Below are positions 8,556-16,807 of a stretch of DNA of 64,000 bases, piece by piece. How positions within the stretch are numbered: the stretch's first letter is position 1; the number at the start of each line of letters is the position of its first letter. Under the pieces are notes generated by a model, which ran no database searches, was not told the DNA's origin, and was given only the letters and a program-made list of their open reading frames with translations. A program made the translations under genes and the position numbers. Source of the stretch: Desulfovibrio sp. A2 (GTDB lineage: Bacteria; Desulfobacterota; Desulfovibrionia; Desulfovibrionales; Desulfovibrionaceae); assembly GCF_000226255.1 (NCBI RefSeq), contig NZ_AGFG01000064.1, positions 62,001 through 126,000 of the forward strand, in the 5' to 3' direction.

Positions 8556-9359
8556 ATGCCCCATGCCGAACATGTCTGGCGCAACGTGAGCGCCGTGCGG
8601 CGCGAAGCGCCCCTGGTGCACAGCATCACCAACTTCGTGGTCATGAACGTCACCGCCAACGCGCTGCTGGCCGCAGGGGCCTCGCCCATCATGGCCCACG
8701 CGCGCGAAGAGATGGCGGAACTGGTGAACATCGTCTCCGCGCTGGTGCTGAACATCGGCACCCTGAGCGCGCCGTGGATCGACAGCATGTTCCTGGCCGG
8801 GTCGGCCGCGCGCGATCGGGGCATCCCCGTGGTGCTCGACCCGGTGGGCGCGGGCGCGTCCACGCTGCGCACCACCACGGCGGCGCAGCTCATGGAGCGG
8901 GTGCGCCCAACCATCGTGCGCGGCAACGGCTCGGAAATCATGGCCCTGGCCGGTGCGGCGGGGGCCACGCGCGGGGTGGATTCCACCCGCGACGCGCACG
9001 CCGCGGCGGATTCCGCGCGCGCCCTGTCGCGTCGCCACCACTGCGTCACCGTGGTCAGCGGTCCGGTGGACCTGGTTACCGACGGCGACGAGGTGGTGCT
9101 GGTCACCGGCGGGCACGAGCTGATGCCCCGCGTCACCGGCATGGGCTGTACCGCCACGGTGCTGGTGGCAGCCCACGCCGCCGTGGCCCCCAGCCCGCTG
9201 GAAGGCGCGGTGAGCGGCATGGCCGCCATGTCCGCCGCCGGAAGCATGGCGGCGGACCGGGCAGCCGGGCCGGGCAGTTTCGCCATGCATTTCATCGACG
9301 CCCTGTACAACGTGACGGAGGCGGACATTCGCGCCCGCGTGCGGGTGGGGCGTCCATGA
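8556..9359 (+). CDS. thiM: Hydroxyethylthiazole kinase
   Basis: ThiM phosphorylates 4-methyl-5-(2-hydroxyethyl)thiazole for salvage into thiamine. The ATG at 8556 follows AAGGAGG (8544-8550) and gives 267 residues, the family size. Visible family features are PLVHSITNFVVMNVTANALLAAGASPIM with the substrate-binding asparagines, IPVVLDPVGAGAS, RGNGSEIMALAG, and the C-terminal GMGCTATVLVAAHAA, equivalent to the GxGC motif with its catalytic cysteine. The stop overlaps thiE by four bases (ATGA), which indicates translational coupling. No TPP riboswitch elements are evident in the 112-bp leader. Confidence 0.95.
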   Translation: MPHAEHVWRNVSAVRREAPLVHSITNFVVMNVTANALLAAGASPIMAHAREEMAELVNIVSALVLNIGTLSAPWIDSMFLAGSAARDRGIPVVLDPVGAGASTLRTTTAAQLMERVRPTIVRGNGSEIMALAGAAGATRGVDSTRDAHAAADSARALSRRHHCVTVVSGPVDLVTDGDEVVLVTGGHELMPRVTGMGCTATVLVAAHAAVAPSPLEGAVSGMAAMSAAGSMAADRAAGPGSFAMHFIDALYNVTEADIRARVRVGRP

Positions 9360-10006
9360 TCACCGCGCACAGGTACATGGACTACGGGGTGTATCTGGTC
9401 ACCGACCGCACATTGTGCCGGGGCCGTGCCCTGGCCGACGTGGTGGCCGCGGCCGTGGCGGGCGGCGTGACCGTGGTGCAGCTGCGCGAAAAGCATGCGG
9501 ACACGCGGGAATTCGTGGAACTGGCCCGCGCCCTGAAGGCGCTGCTGGCCCCGCGCGGGGTGCCTCTGCTGATCAACGACCGGGTGGACGTGGCCCTGGC
9601 CTGCCGCGCCGACGGCGTGCATGTGGGGCAGGGCGACATGCATCCCGCCGAGGTGCGGGCGCTGCTGGGGCACGCGGCCCTCGTGGGCCTGTCCGTGGAG
9701 ACCATGGACCAGGTGCGCGAGGCGGAAACACTGGACGTGGACTACCTGGGGGTGAGCCCGGTGTTCGCCACCCCCACCAAGACGGACACCGCGTCGCCGT
9801 GGGGGCTGGACGGCCTGGCCCGCCTGCGGGCGGCCACGGGGCGCACGCTGGTGGCCATTGGCGGCATCGGCGCGGCCAACGCCGCGTCGGTGCTGGCGGC
9901 GGGAGCCGACGGGCTGGCCGTGGTTTCGGCGCTGTGCGCGGCGGACGACCCGGAACGGGCGGCGGCGGAGTTGCGTCGCGTGGTGCGCACCGTCAGGGGT
10001 TGGTAG
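9356..10006 (+). CDS. thiE: Thiamine-phosphate synthase
   Basis: ThiE condenses hydroxymethylpyrimidine diphosphate with thiazole phosphate to give thiamine phosphate. It is a 216-residue TIM barrel with YLVTDR at the start, TVVQLREK for the pyrimidine site, LLINDRVDVALACRADGVHVGQGD, GLSVETMDQV, DYLGVSPVFATPTKTD with the trans-Thr phosphate site, and the AIGGIGAANAASVLAAGADGLAVVSAL phosphate-binding end. It is coupled to thiM by a 4-bp overlap; together the pair makes thiamine phosphate from salvaged thiazole plus HMP-PP. Confidence 0.95.
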   Translation: MITAHRYMDYGVYLVTDRTLCRGRALADVVAAAVAGGVTVVQLREKHADTREFVELARALKALLAPRGVPLLINDRVDVALACRADGVHVGQGDMHPAEVRALLGHAALVGLSVETMDQVREAETLDVDYLGVSPVFATPTKTDTASPWGLDGLARLRAATGRTLVAIGGIGAANAASVLAAGADGLAVVSALCAADDPERAAAELRRVVRTVRGW

Positions 10007-10150
10007 ATCGGGGCGTGGCAGGCAGAGGCCCGCTGGCACGGGGCATCGCAGACTGACCGGAAGCTGTCCGGTGCGAAGGGCGCGACGCAAGCCGTGGCGG
10101 CGGCGCACCGGGATGGCGCGGCAATGACCCAAACGACGCAAGGAGGAGCC

Positions 10151-10486
10151 ATGCGCATCGCGGTGGCGGCGGACGGGCCCAGGCCCGACAGCAACGTGGA
10201 GCCCGTGTTCGGCCGGGCGGAATGGTTCGTGGTGACCGATACGGAAACGGAAGGCGTCGTCTCCGTGCGCAACGCGCACCGCGACGACCGCGAGGACGCC
10301 GGGCGTTCGGTGGCGCAACTGCTGTCCGCGGCGAGGGCTACGGTGGTGCTGTGCGGCGAATGCGGCCCCAAGGCGCGCCTGGCGCTGGCCGATGCGGGCA
10401 TCGAGGTGCTGGCGGCCAGCAGCGGCCTGGTCAGCGAGGCGGTGGCCCGGTACCGGGAATTGACCGGCAGCGCCCCCCGTCAGTAG
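10151..10486 (+). CDS. NifX/NifB-type iron-molybdenum cofactor-binding family protein
   Basis: A 111-residue protein with the fold of the dinitrogenase iron-molybdenum cofactor family (NifX, NafY, C-terminus of NifB). AGGAGG stands directly upstream of the ATG at 10151. The conserved start MRIAVAADG, the VEPVFGRAEWFVVTD segment, the LCGECGPKARLALADAGIEVLAAS turn and the final helix are all present. Single-domain members in anaerobes are thought to bind or shuttle Fe-S or Fe-Mo clusters, but most have no assigned role. No nif gene is near, and its link with the upstream thi genes may be positional only. Confidence 0.85.
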   Translation: MRIAVAADGPRPDSNVEPVFGRAEWFVVTDTETEGVVSVRNAHRDDREDAGRSVAQLLSAARATVVLCGECGPKARLALADAGIEVLAASSGLVSEAVARYRELTGSAPRQ

Positions 10487-10572
10487 GCGGGCATGCTGCC
10501 TTGGTGAAGGGCTTGCGGGCCCCGTTGCGGGCTCCGTGCGGGTCGGCCGTGTTCCGGCGCTGACGCTCCGGC

Positions 10573-11328
10573 CTACGAGAAGACGAACTGCTCGGTCTCC
10601 ACGCCGCCGGTGTCCACGCCGAAGGCGCGCAGTTCGGCCAGCACGTGTTCCTGCATGGGGCCGGGGCCGCACAGGTAGAACGACGAGGTGGCCGACTGCA
10701 CGTGGCGGCCCAGCATCTCGCGCGAAAGGTGCCCCTTTTCGAAGTGCACGCCGGGCAGTTCCGGGTCGGCGTAGTGGTGGGGGCTGGTCTCGCGCGTGAG
10801 CACGTGCACCACGGTCAGGTCCAGTCGCCGGGTCATGCCTTCCAGTTCCTCGGCGGCAAAGGCGTCGCCGTAGGTCTTGTTGGACCAGAACAGCACCACC
10901 CGGTTGGACGCGCCAGCCTGGTCGAAGCTGCGCAGCACGCTGAGGAACGGCGTGATGCCCACTCCGCCCGCGATCATCACGATCTGCTCCTGCCGCTCGA
11001 TGTCGCGGCAGAACACCCCGTAGGGCCCGGCGCAATGAACTTCATCGCCGTCGCGCAGGCTCGGCACCAGTTCCGACGTGAAGCGCCCCTTGCCCCGTAT
11101 GGTCAGGCGCACGGTCTCGCCCGGCGCGGCCGCGATGGTGAAAGGGTGGGCCGCGCTCCAGCCGTCCTCTTCCATCACCCGCAGCGTGGCGAACTGGCCC
11201 GGCCGGAAATTCTGGAAGCGTTCGTCGTCGCCCGTGTCGATGTACACGGAGGTGGTGTTGTCGTCCTCGCGCACGGTGCGCAGGATGCGGGCCTTGCGGC
11301 CCTTGAGGGTGCTGGTATCGTCGCTCAT
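10573..11328 (-). CDS. Ferredoxin-NADP reductase-like FAD/NAD(P)-binding oxidoreductase
   Basis: This 251-residue flavoprotein has the FNR-superfamily order. An FAD-binding barrel (about 10-105) contains FRPGQFATLRV and the AHPFTIAAAPGE segment in place of the RxYS motif. A nucleotide-binding domain (about 110-245) follows, with IVMIAGGVGITPFLSVLR, VVLFWSNKT, FYLCGPGPMQEHVLAEL and the C-terminal VETEQFVFS. It should move electrons between NAD(P)H and a small carrier or partner subunit. A CAGGAGC site precedes the ATG. It is transcribed in the same direction as the sigma-54 activator gene upstream, across a 216-bp gap with an 11-C run. Confidence 0.9.
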   Translation of the reverse strand: MSDDTSTLKGRKARILRTVREDDNTTSVYIDTGDDERFQNFRPGQFATLRVMEEDGWSAAHPFTIAAAPGETVRLTIRGKGRFTSELVPSLRDGDEVHCAGPYGVFCRDIERQEQIVMIAGGVGITPFLSVLRSFDQAGASNRVVLFWSNKTYGDAFAAEELEGMTRRLDLTVVHVLTRETSPHHYADPELPGVHFEKGHLSREMLGRHVQSATSSFYLCGPGPMQEHVLAELRAFGVDTGGVETEQFVFS

Positions 11329-11374
11329 GCGGTGCTCCTGGGCTGTGCGCGGTTCCGTCGTTGCCGGTGGTCGG

Positions 11375-11385
11375 CCCCCCCCCCC
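11375..11385. repeat. Homopolymeric C tract (11 C) upstream of the oxidoreductase gene
   Basis: Eleven consecutive C residues (G on the coding strand of the downstream gene) lie about 47 bp before the ATG at 11328. Tracts this long can slip in replication and change promoter spacing; it may also be a sequencing-sensitive site. Confidence 0.8.
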
Positions 11386-11544
11386 GCCGGTATCAGTCGG
11401 CCGGGGGAAACGGGGAACCGTGCCGCATCTTCGCCCAGCGCGGCGGGCGTGACAAGCGGGTGCGCGGAAAAATCACCATTGGTCCCGGATGGAGCCTGCG
11501 GGGCGCCCCGTGGGCGCGGGATGCAGGCGCAAGAGGACGGGCGC

Positions 11545-13317
11545 CTAGCGCGGGCGCAGCCCCAGCGTCTTCATGCGCGATTGCAGGGTGGTGGGCGGCA
11601 GCCCCAGCAGTTCCGCCGCGCCGCCGGGGCCGTGCACCCGTCCGCCCGCCGCCGCCAGCGCCCGTTCGATGTTGACGCGCTGCAATTCGCGCCACTGTGC
11701 TTCCGGAATGATGGCCTGGTCGTCGGTTTCCCCCGCGTTCACGGCGGCATCGGGACCGTGCGGCATGCCGGTCGCCGGGGAGCGGGACTGCGTGTAGCCA
11801 TCTCGCGTATCGTCCTGCGGGGCCATGGGGCCCGTGACGGTGCCCTCGGGCGGCAGGTCCAGCACCAGCCTGCCCCCCTCGGCCATGATCACCCCGCGTT
11901 CGATGACGTTCTGCAATTCGCGCACGTTGCCCGGCCAGGGATAGGCCTGCATCTCGGCCATCTGGCGATGGGAGACGCGCGGTTCCGGCAGGTTCAGGCG
12001 GCGGCACGAGGCGCGCACGAAGTGCCGGGCCAGCAGGGGAATGTCCTCGCGTCGGGCGCGCAGGGGCGGCAGGGCCACGGGAAACACGCTGAGCCGGAAG
12101 AACAGGTCCTGCCGGAAGCGCCCGTGCTCCACGTCGGCCCGCAGGTCGCGGTTGGTGGCGGCGATGATGCGCACGTCTACGCTGCGGCTGCGTTCCTCGC
12201 CCACCCGCTCGAACACGCCCTCCTGCAGTACCCGCAGCAGTTTGCCCTGCAATTCCAGTGGGATTTCGCCCACCTCGTCCAGGAACAGGGTGCCGCCGTC
12301 GGCCAGTTGAAAGCGCCCCACGCGGTCGCGCAGGGCCCCGGTGAACGCGCCCTTCACATGGCCGAAGAACTCGCTTTCGAACAGTTCGCGCGGGATGGCG
12401 GAGCAGTTCACCCGCACCAGCGGCGCGGCCGCGCGCTGGCTGCGGTCGTGGATGGCCTGGGCCACCAGTTCCTTGCCGGTGCCCGATTCGCCCAGCAGCA
12501 GCACGGTGGCGTCGGTGGGGGCCACCATGTCCACCTGCTCCAGCGCGCGGCGCAGGGGCGGGCTGTCGCCCACTATGGCGTGCGGGGCGCGGGCTCGGCG
12601 CACCTCGCCGCGCAGGTGTTCGTTCTCCAGTTCCAGGGCGCGGCGCAGGTGCTGGATTTCTTCGAAGGAGCGGGCGTTGACCACGGCGGCGGACAGCGAG
12701 TCCGCGAATATCTTGTGCATCTTGCGGTGCAGCAGCATCAGGTCGGCCAGCACGCCGCGCATGGGCCGGTCGTAGAACACGGCCATGACCCCGATCATGT
12801 TGCCCTTGAACTGCAACGGGTAGGCGGCGTAGGCATGGATGGATTCGTCCACGGCCCAGGCCGGGCGGGTCCATTCCTCGGGCGAGGCCCCCCACGCCGG
12901 TTCGCCCCGCGCGGCCACCATGCCCACCAGCGGCTCCGTGAGCGGCACGAGGGCGTACGTGCCCTCGGCGTGCCACCACTCGCGCACCGGGGTCACGGTG
13001 TGCCCGGCCACGGTCATCAGGCGCAGCACGGGGTCGCCGTCTCCCTCGCCCCCTCCGGTGGTGGATGGCGCATCCACGAACCAGATGCACCCGCACATGA
13101 CGTGGGTGCCCCGGTTGACGCGGTGGGTCAGTTCCAGCAGGCCTTCCACCGTACGTTCCTGGGCCACGTTGAGCATCATGTCCAGAAACGGGCTGATGTC
13201 GAACTGCTGCAATACGGAGTGGGGCAGCGTGGGTTCCGGCGCGGAGCCGTGCGGGGCCTCCGTGGCGGACGTGGCGGGCGTGCCGAGTGGCGCTTCAAAG
13301 GAGGGGAGGTTTTTCAT
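11545..13317 (-). CDS. Sigma-54-dependent transcriptional activator, GAF-AAA+-Fis architecture
   Basis: A 590-residue bacterial enhancer-binding protein. The N-terminal 200 residues look like a GAF sensor domain ([31 protein letters not shown], then [14 protein letters not shown]), joined by a short coiled coil ([17 protein letters not shown]) to the AAA+ domain. The AAA+ domain has Walker A GESGTGKE near residue 275, the sigma-54 contact loop GAFTGA near 323, Walker [10 protein letters not shown] and [10 protein letters not shown]. The C-terminus is a Fis-type helix-turn-helix ending [20 protein letters not shown]. The ATG at 13317 is preferred to a TTG 33 bases upstream. The layout is NorR/FhlA-like; the ligand is unknown. 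Three palindromes and a divergent sigma-54 promoter lie just upstream. Confidence 0.93.
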   Translation of the reverse strand: MKNLPSFEAPLGTPATSATEAPHGSAPEPTLPHSVLQQFDISPFLDMMLNVAQERTVEGLLELTHRVNRGTHVMCGCIWFVDAPSTTGGGEGDGDPVLRLMTVAGHTVTPVREWWHAEGTYALVPLTEPLVGMVAARGEPAWGASPEEWTRPAWAVDESIHAYAAYPLQFKGNMIGVMAVFYDRPMRGVLADLMLLHRKMHKIFADSLSAAVVNARSFEEIQHLRRALELENEHLRGEVRRARAPHAIVGDSPPLRRALEQVDMVAPTDATVLLLGESGTGKELVAQAIHDRSQRAAAPLVRVNCSAIPRELFESEFFGHVKGAFTGALRDRVGRFQLADGGTLFLDEVGEIPLELQGKLLRVLQEGVFERVGEERSRSVDVRIIAATNRDLRADVEHGRFRQDLFFRLSVFPVALPPLRARREDIPLLARHFVRASCRRLNLPEPRVSHRQMAEMQAYPWPGNVRELQNVIERGVIMAEGGRLVLDLPPEGTVTGPMAPQDDTRDGYTQSRSPATGMPHGPDAAVNAGETDDQAIIPEAQWRELQRVNIERALAAAGGRVHGPGGAAELLGLPPTTLQSRMKTLGLRPR

Positions 13318-13360
13318 GGGCGGCTCGTGGGTGAGGCAATTGACGGACAAGGATGCGCTT

Positions 13361-13388
13361 ACGATATATCGTTACGAAATTTCGTCAA
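13361..13388 (-). promoter_or_regulatory. Candidate sigma-70 promoter of the sigma-54 activator gene
   Basis: On the minus strand TTGACG (13388-13383) and TATCGT (13366-13361) are 16 bp apart, upstream of the activator start at 13317. Two of the three palindromes (13361-13372 and 13374-13385) overlap it, which would allow self-repression. The -10 is only a fair match. Confidence 0.4.
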
Positions 13389-13402
13389 CAACGAAATTTC
13401 GT
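13361..13402. promoter_or_regulatory. Three 12-bp palindromes, probable enhancer sites for the sigma-54 activator
   Basis: ACGATATATCGT (13361-13372), ACGAAATTTCGT (13374-13385) and ACGAAATTTCGT (13391-13402) are each perfect palindromes of the form ACGAWAWTWTCGT-like, centred 13 and 17 bp apart. The latter two also form a longer perfect inverted repeat (15-base arms, 13370-13384 and 13392-13406). They stand about 70-110 bp before the -24 element of the divergent sigma-54 promoter, which is the usual position for an upstream activating sequence. Confidence 0.7.
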
Positions 13403-13470
13403 AACGACCCTGTGCGTGCCCATGACCGGGAATCCCTTGCCATTCGCCGACGGGAGTCGTGTCACCTGTC

Positions 13471-13486
13471 TGGCACGGGTTGTGCT
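13471..13486 (+). promoter_or_regulatory. Sigma-54 (-24/-12) promoter
   Basis: TGGCACGGGTTGTGCT matches the consensus TGGCACGNNNNTTGCW at every defined position except one T. The -24 GG and -12 GC have the required spacing. The predicted transcription start is near 13497. It faces away from the activator gene whose candidate binding sites lie upstream, so this is probably the activator's own target promoter. Confidence 0.7.
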
Positions 13487-13496
13487 ATTGTCTGCC

Positions 13497-13612
13497 ACGA
13501 AAGTTCGGTGCTGCCGTTCTTTTCGGTGCCGAGTCCGTGCGTTCCCTCGCGCGCGGGCTTATGATTCAGTCGCTTCATTCGACAAAACCCCGGTTTCCCC
13601 TACCGGGGTTTT
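13497..13612 (+). ncRNA. Candidate sigma-54-driven small RNA (about 115 nt)
   Basis: The interval from the predicted start of the sigma-54 promoter to the terminator-like hairpin at 13584-13612 has no convincing coding sequence: the only ATG (13561) has no ribosome binding site, and its frame runs through the hairpin. A short regulatory RNA is one explanation; another is a leader that reads through to the HDOD gene at 13832. No RNA family is recognised. Confidence 0.35.
13584..13612 (+). terminator. Hairpin with T tail between the sigma-54 promoter and the HDOD gene
   Basis: AAAACCCCGGT (13584-13594) pairs perfectly with ACCGGGGTTTT (13602-13612) around a 7-base loop. The seven GC-rich pairs followed by TTTT form a terminator, and the flanking A/T symmetry makes it potentially bidirectional. 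Confidence 0.6.
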
Positions 13613-13831
13613 GGCATTTCTGGGGGGGGCGTGACCGGCCGCTTCATCGTGCGCCGCAATGACTGCTGCGGTGCTGGTGCTCTCTGCGCGCTGCCTGGCT
13701 GGCGGCGGGCGCCGACCACATGCCTCCATCGTGCCGGGCAGGGGCGGTGTTTGCCTTCGCGGGGATTTGTCGTAAGAGGAAAACGTCAGGCGGTATCCTC
13801 TTGACCAATATTCATCAATGCGGGGGCGCCG

Positions 13832-14926
13832 GTGTCGCAGGCAATGGGGCTGGGAATGCAGGGCGGTTGCGGCCGCGATGCGCAGGATATGGCCGAGGAG
13901 GCGGTGGCGCGGCGGTTCCGGCTTTCGGGCGCGGCGCATCCGCTGCTGTTGCTGCTGCGGCGCAGGGCCGTGGATTCGCTGGCGCGGGCGCTGCGCGACG
14001 GCGCTTCCTGCGAGCCGCCCGCACCGCGCATGCCGTTGCCGCCGGAAGTGACGCATGAGGCCAATGCCGGTCTGGTGCCCGGCGACATCGACGGATTGGC
14101 CGAGCGCGCCCGCCTGCCCGCGCTGCCGCAGGTGTTCCTGGAACTGCAGCACGCCATGGAGCGCGAGGAACCCTCGTACGAGGAACTGGCGGCCATCATC
14201 TCCAAGGACCCCCGGCTGGCCGCCTCGCTGCTGCGGCTGGTGAACGGCCCGCTGTTCGGCTTTCGCGCCCCCGTGGAAACGGTGACCCGCGCGGTGGCGG
14301 CGGCTGGCACCCGTCGGGTGACCTCGCTGGCCCTCGGCACCTTCGTGCTGGGGCTGTTCCGCGAGCGGCCGCCCCATGTGGTCAACCTGCACGACTTCTG
14401 GCTGCATTCGGTGGCCACGGCGCTCATGGCCCAGGCCCTGGCGGCGCGGCTGGGCCGCGACGATCCGGAGCGCTACTTCGTGGCCGGGCTGCTGCACGAC
14501 ATGGGCTGGCTGGCCATCTGCGCCGTTTGGCCCGCCGGGGCGGAACGGGTGCTGGACCGCTGCCGCGACCTCGGGCAGACGCTGACCGAGGCGGAACGGG
14601 CGGAGTTGGGCATGACCCATGGCGACCTGGGGGCCGCCATGCTGCGGCGCTGGAATCTGCCCGTCGTGCTGCTGGATGCGGTGCGCCATCACCATGAGCC
14701 GTCCGAGGCCCCGGCCAGCGACGAGGCGCTGCTGGTGCACCTGGCCGACGAGGCGGTGAAGGCCTTCGGCATCGGCGGCACCGGCGACGACTGCGTGCAG
14801 CCGCTGGACGCCGACGCGGTGGCCGCGCGCAACATTTCGGCGCACGACCTGGACGCCGCCTGCGACGCGCTGCTGGAAGGTGTGGACGAGATGTACGCGG
14901 TGCTCGGGGCGGGCGCGCGGGGGTAG
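13832..14926 (+). CDS. HDOD domain-containing protein
   Basis: A 364-residue cytoplasmic protein whose middle (about 95-290) is an HDOD domain, a relative of HD phosphohydrolases found in bacterial signalling proteins. Recognisable segments are LPALPQVFLELQHAM, ELAAIISKDPRLAASLLRLVN, SLALGTFVLGLF, DFWLHSVATALMAQAL and YFVAGLLHDMGWLAI. HDOD proteins usually lack the full metal site, although an HD pair is visible in LLHDMG. The GTG at 13832 is used; ATG 13844 is possible, and neither has a strong ribosome binding site. It could be read from the sigma-54 promoter at 13471 if the intervening hairpin is not fully efficient. The output is unknown. Confidence 0.88.
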   Translation: MSQAMGLGMQGGCGRDAQDMAEEAVARRFRLSGAAHPLLLLLRRRAVDSLARALRDGASCEPPAPRMPLPPEVTHEANAGLVPGDIDGLAERARLPALPQVFLELQHAMEREEPSYEELAAIISKDPRLAASLLRLVNGPLFGFRAPVETVTRAVAAAGTRRVTSLALGTFVLGLFRERPPHVVNLHDFWLHSVATALMAQALAARLGRDDPERYFVAGLLHDMGWLAICAVWPAGAERVLDRCRDLGQTLTEAERAELGMTHGDLGAAMLRRWNLPVVLLDAVRHHHEPSEAPASDEALLVHLADEAVKAFGIGGTGDDCVQPLDADAVAARNISAHDLDAACDALLEGVDEMYAVLGAGARG

Positions 14927-15093
14927 GGGCGGGCTTGAACCCCGGCCGTGCCGGGCGTCGGGGCTGGGAGGTTGCGGCTGGCTGCCTTCCGGTCCGCGTA
15001 TCCTGCAAGAGCCTCGTGGCCAGACACGCGAGGCCAGACATCCAAGGCCAGTGCTCCTGCGGGGCGCTGCTCTCCGGTACGCTTTTCCCGAAC

Positions 15094-15132
15094 CTGATCC
15101 GCCCCGGCTTTTCGGGGCGGATCAGCTTTTTT
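15094..15132 (+). terminator. Rho-independent terminator after the HDOD gene
   Basis: A perfect 13-bp stem (15094-15106 with 15113-15125), loop GCTTTT, then C and six T residues. Its right arm contains the stop codon of the convergent CotH-like gene, so the two transcription units meet here. Confidence 0.88.
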
Positions 15133-16807
15133 CGCAGATTGCCCGGATGCGCATGGTCGAGCGCACCGGCAGATCCAACCGGGGGGCGTCGTGGCGCGCG
15201 CCGTCCACCTCCCAGTGCAGGAACCTGCCGCAGCCTTCCTGCGGCGGGGCCACGGCAACTCGCTGCCCGTCGAAGTAGCGCCCGGTGTATTCGGTGTAGC
15301 CGGGCTGCCCGTCAATGCGCACCGGACCGGGCGCGCTGACCCGCACCTGGTGCCAGCGCGGCGCGCCAAGGTCGCGCACCGTCTCGTCCAGCACTTCCTC
15401 CGCCCGGCGGGCCAGCAACCGCCGTGCAAGGTCCTGATCGAACATGGTGTTCCCCACCTTTTGGTCCAGGGCCTCGTACCGCGTGAACAGCCGTTCGCGG
15501 GCCGCGTCGTTCAGGGTGTGGTTCAGCGCGTCGGTGACGTAGCGCAGGAAATATTCCCTGAATTCCGACGATTCTCCCCATAGCCGCAGGAACAGGCGCA
15601 TGCGCACCGCCTTCTTTTCGTCCATGGCGAACTTCCAGCCGGGGCGCTTGGCCAGCGGCCTATCGGGCGAAAGGAACTGGAAGGCCTGGTCGAGGTCCCA
15701 CGCGATGTTGGTCCAGCGGGGGCTGGCGGCGGTCTTGTCCATCAGGAAGGCGCCCTGGTCCCAGTCGTTTTCGCCCAGGTACACGGCGCCGAAGATGATG
15801 GCGCACATGCTGCGCAGGTCCATGCGCCGCTCGGCCTGCTGCATGGTCAGGGGGGCGGGCATCAGGCGAATCCACAGGTACAGTTCGCGCAGGGCGGCGA
15901 ACTCCGCCCGGTCGTTGCCCTTGCGGATGGAGTAGAGCAGGAAGTTGCCGTGCCCCAGCCTGCGCTTCCAGTGGGCGGCGGCGATGTGTTCGGAAAGCAG
16001 GGAAAGCCCCATGGGTTCGCCGTTCACCGTGAAGAGCACGGGCTGGTACAGGGGCGTTTCCGCCCCCAGCATGCCCATGATGTCCAGCCCCAGCATGTTG
16101 TTGAACCCGGGGCTGGTCGTCTTTTCCTTGCGCAGCACGATGCGCTTCAGCTTGCCCTCGGCCCCGGGAAAGAACAGGTCGGCGGGCTGGGCGCTGCTGC
16201 CGTAGGAATCCCGGAAGTACAGGCGGTAGGCGATGCCGAGTTCGCGCGAGCCGCCGCCGTGCAGGCGCAGCCCCGCTCCCGCTGCCAGGCGCTCCTGGCC
16301 CTCGCGGTAGTAGACCATGGCCGCCGGGCGCTCCCATTCCATGCCGCGCTCCTCGGAATTGGCGACGATGCCGGTTTCCGGGTCGTGCAGGTTGGCGCTG
16401 TCGGTGCGGATGGCGAACACGGGCCAGCCGCTGGCCACCAGGGTATTGTCGGCGTCGCGGCGGGCCTGTTCCAGCAGTTCGGCGGTGCGGGCCGTGTTTT
16501 CCGGGGCCACCGCGTGCACGTCGGGCAGGCCCAGTTCGGCCAGCAGGTGCCGTTTGCGGGGCGACCCCAGAGAATCCTTCTTGGTGGCCATGTCCAGCGA
16601 CACGGCACGGTACTGCCGGATGGCGGGTGAACGCTCCAGCAGCAACCCCGCGCAGAGCAGCGCGGCCAGGAACAGCGCCGCCCCCCACAATGGGATGCGG
16701 GGTGCGTGGGGAATGCGTGGCCTGGGCGGAATGGCCGACCCGGTCGGCGGCGTTGCGCTGCCCCCCGGCATCGGCGCGCTACTGGGCCGCGTGGTCGAAA
16801 TAGACAT
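15122..16807 (-). CDS. CotH kinase family protein, membrane-anchored
   Basis: The protein (561 residues from ATG 16807) has one N-terminal membrane helix (WGAALFLAALLCAGLLLERS) after a Pro-rich head, then a large CotH-like domain. CotH proteins are atypical kinases that phosphorylate proteins, first found on spore coats. CotH-like marks include FAIRTDSANLHDPETGI at the start, LRLHGGGSRELGIAYRLYFRD, KLKRIVLRKE, EPMGLSLLSEHI, the NDWDQGAFLM segment and TNIAWDLDQAF with an Asp pair fitting the metal site. The start is uncertain (16771 is possible); the chosen one overlaps the DUF4956 gene by 29 bp. It is the last gene of a VTC-DUF4956-CotH trio, a recurring bacterial association. The target is unknown; action at the cell surface is inferred from topology. 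Confidence 0.85.
   Translation of the reverse strand: MSISTTRPSSAPMPGGSATPPTGSAIPPRPRIPHAPRIPLWGAALFLAALLCAGLLLERSPAIRQYRAVSLDMATKKDSLGSPRKRHLLAELGLPDVHAVAPENTARTAELLEQARRDADNTLVASGWPVFAIRTDSANLHDPETGIVANSEERGMEWERPAAMVYYREGQERLAAGAGLRLHGGGSRELGIAYRLYFRDSYGSSAQPADLFFPGAEGKLKRIVLRKEKTTSPGFNNMLGLDIMGMLGAETPLYQPVLFTVNGEPMGLSLLSEHIAAAHWKRRLGHGNFLLYSIRKGNDRAEFAALRELYLWIRLMPAPLTMQQAERRMDLRSMCAIIFGAVYLGENDWDQGAFLMDKTAASPRWTNIAWDLDQAFQFLSPDRPLAKRPGWKFAMDEKKAVRMRLFLRLWGESSEFREYFLRYVTDALNHTLNDAARERLFTRYEALDQKVGNTMFDQDLARRLLARRAEEVLDETVRDLGAPRWHQVRVSAPGPVRIDGQPGYTEYTGRYFDGQRVAVAPPQEGCGRFLHWEVDGARHDAPRLDLPVRSTMRIRAICEKS

Noticed and set aside
13348-13350. TTG start 33 bases upstream for the sigma-54 activator.
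   Set aside because: It would give a longer protein but has no ribosome binding site and approaches the candidate promoter and palindromes.
13459-13662. Short ORF over the sigma-54 promoter and terminator.
   Set aside because: It contains the promoter and the hairpin, has no ribosome binding site and a composition unlike a real gene.
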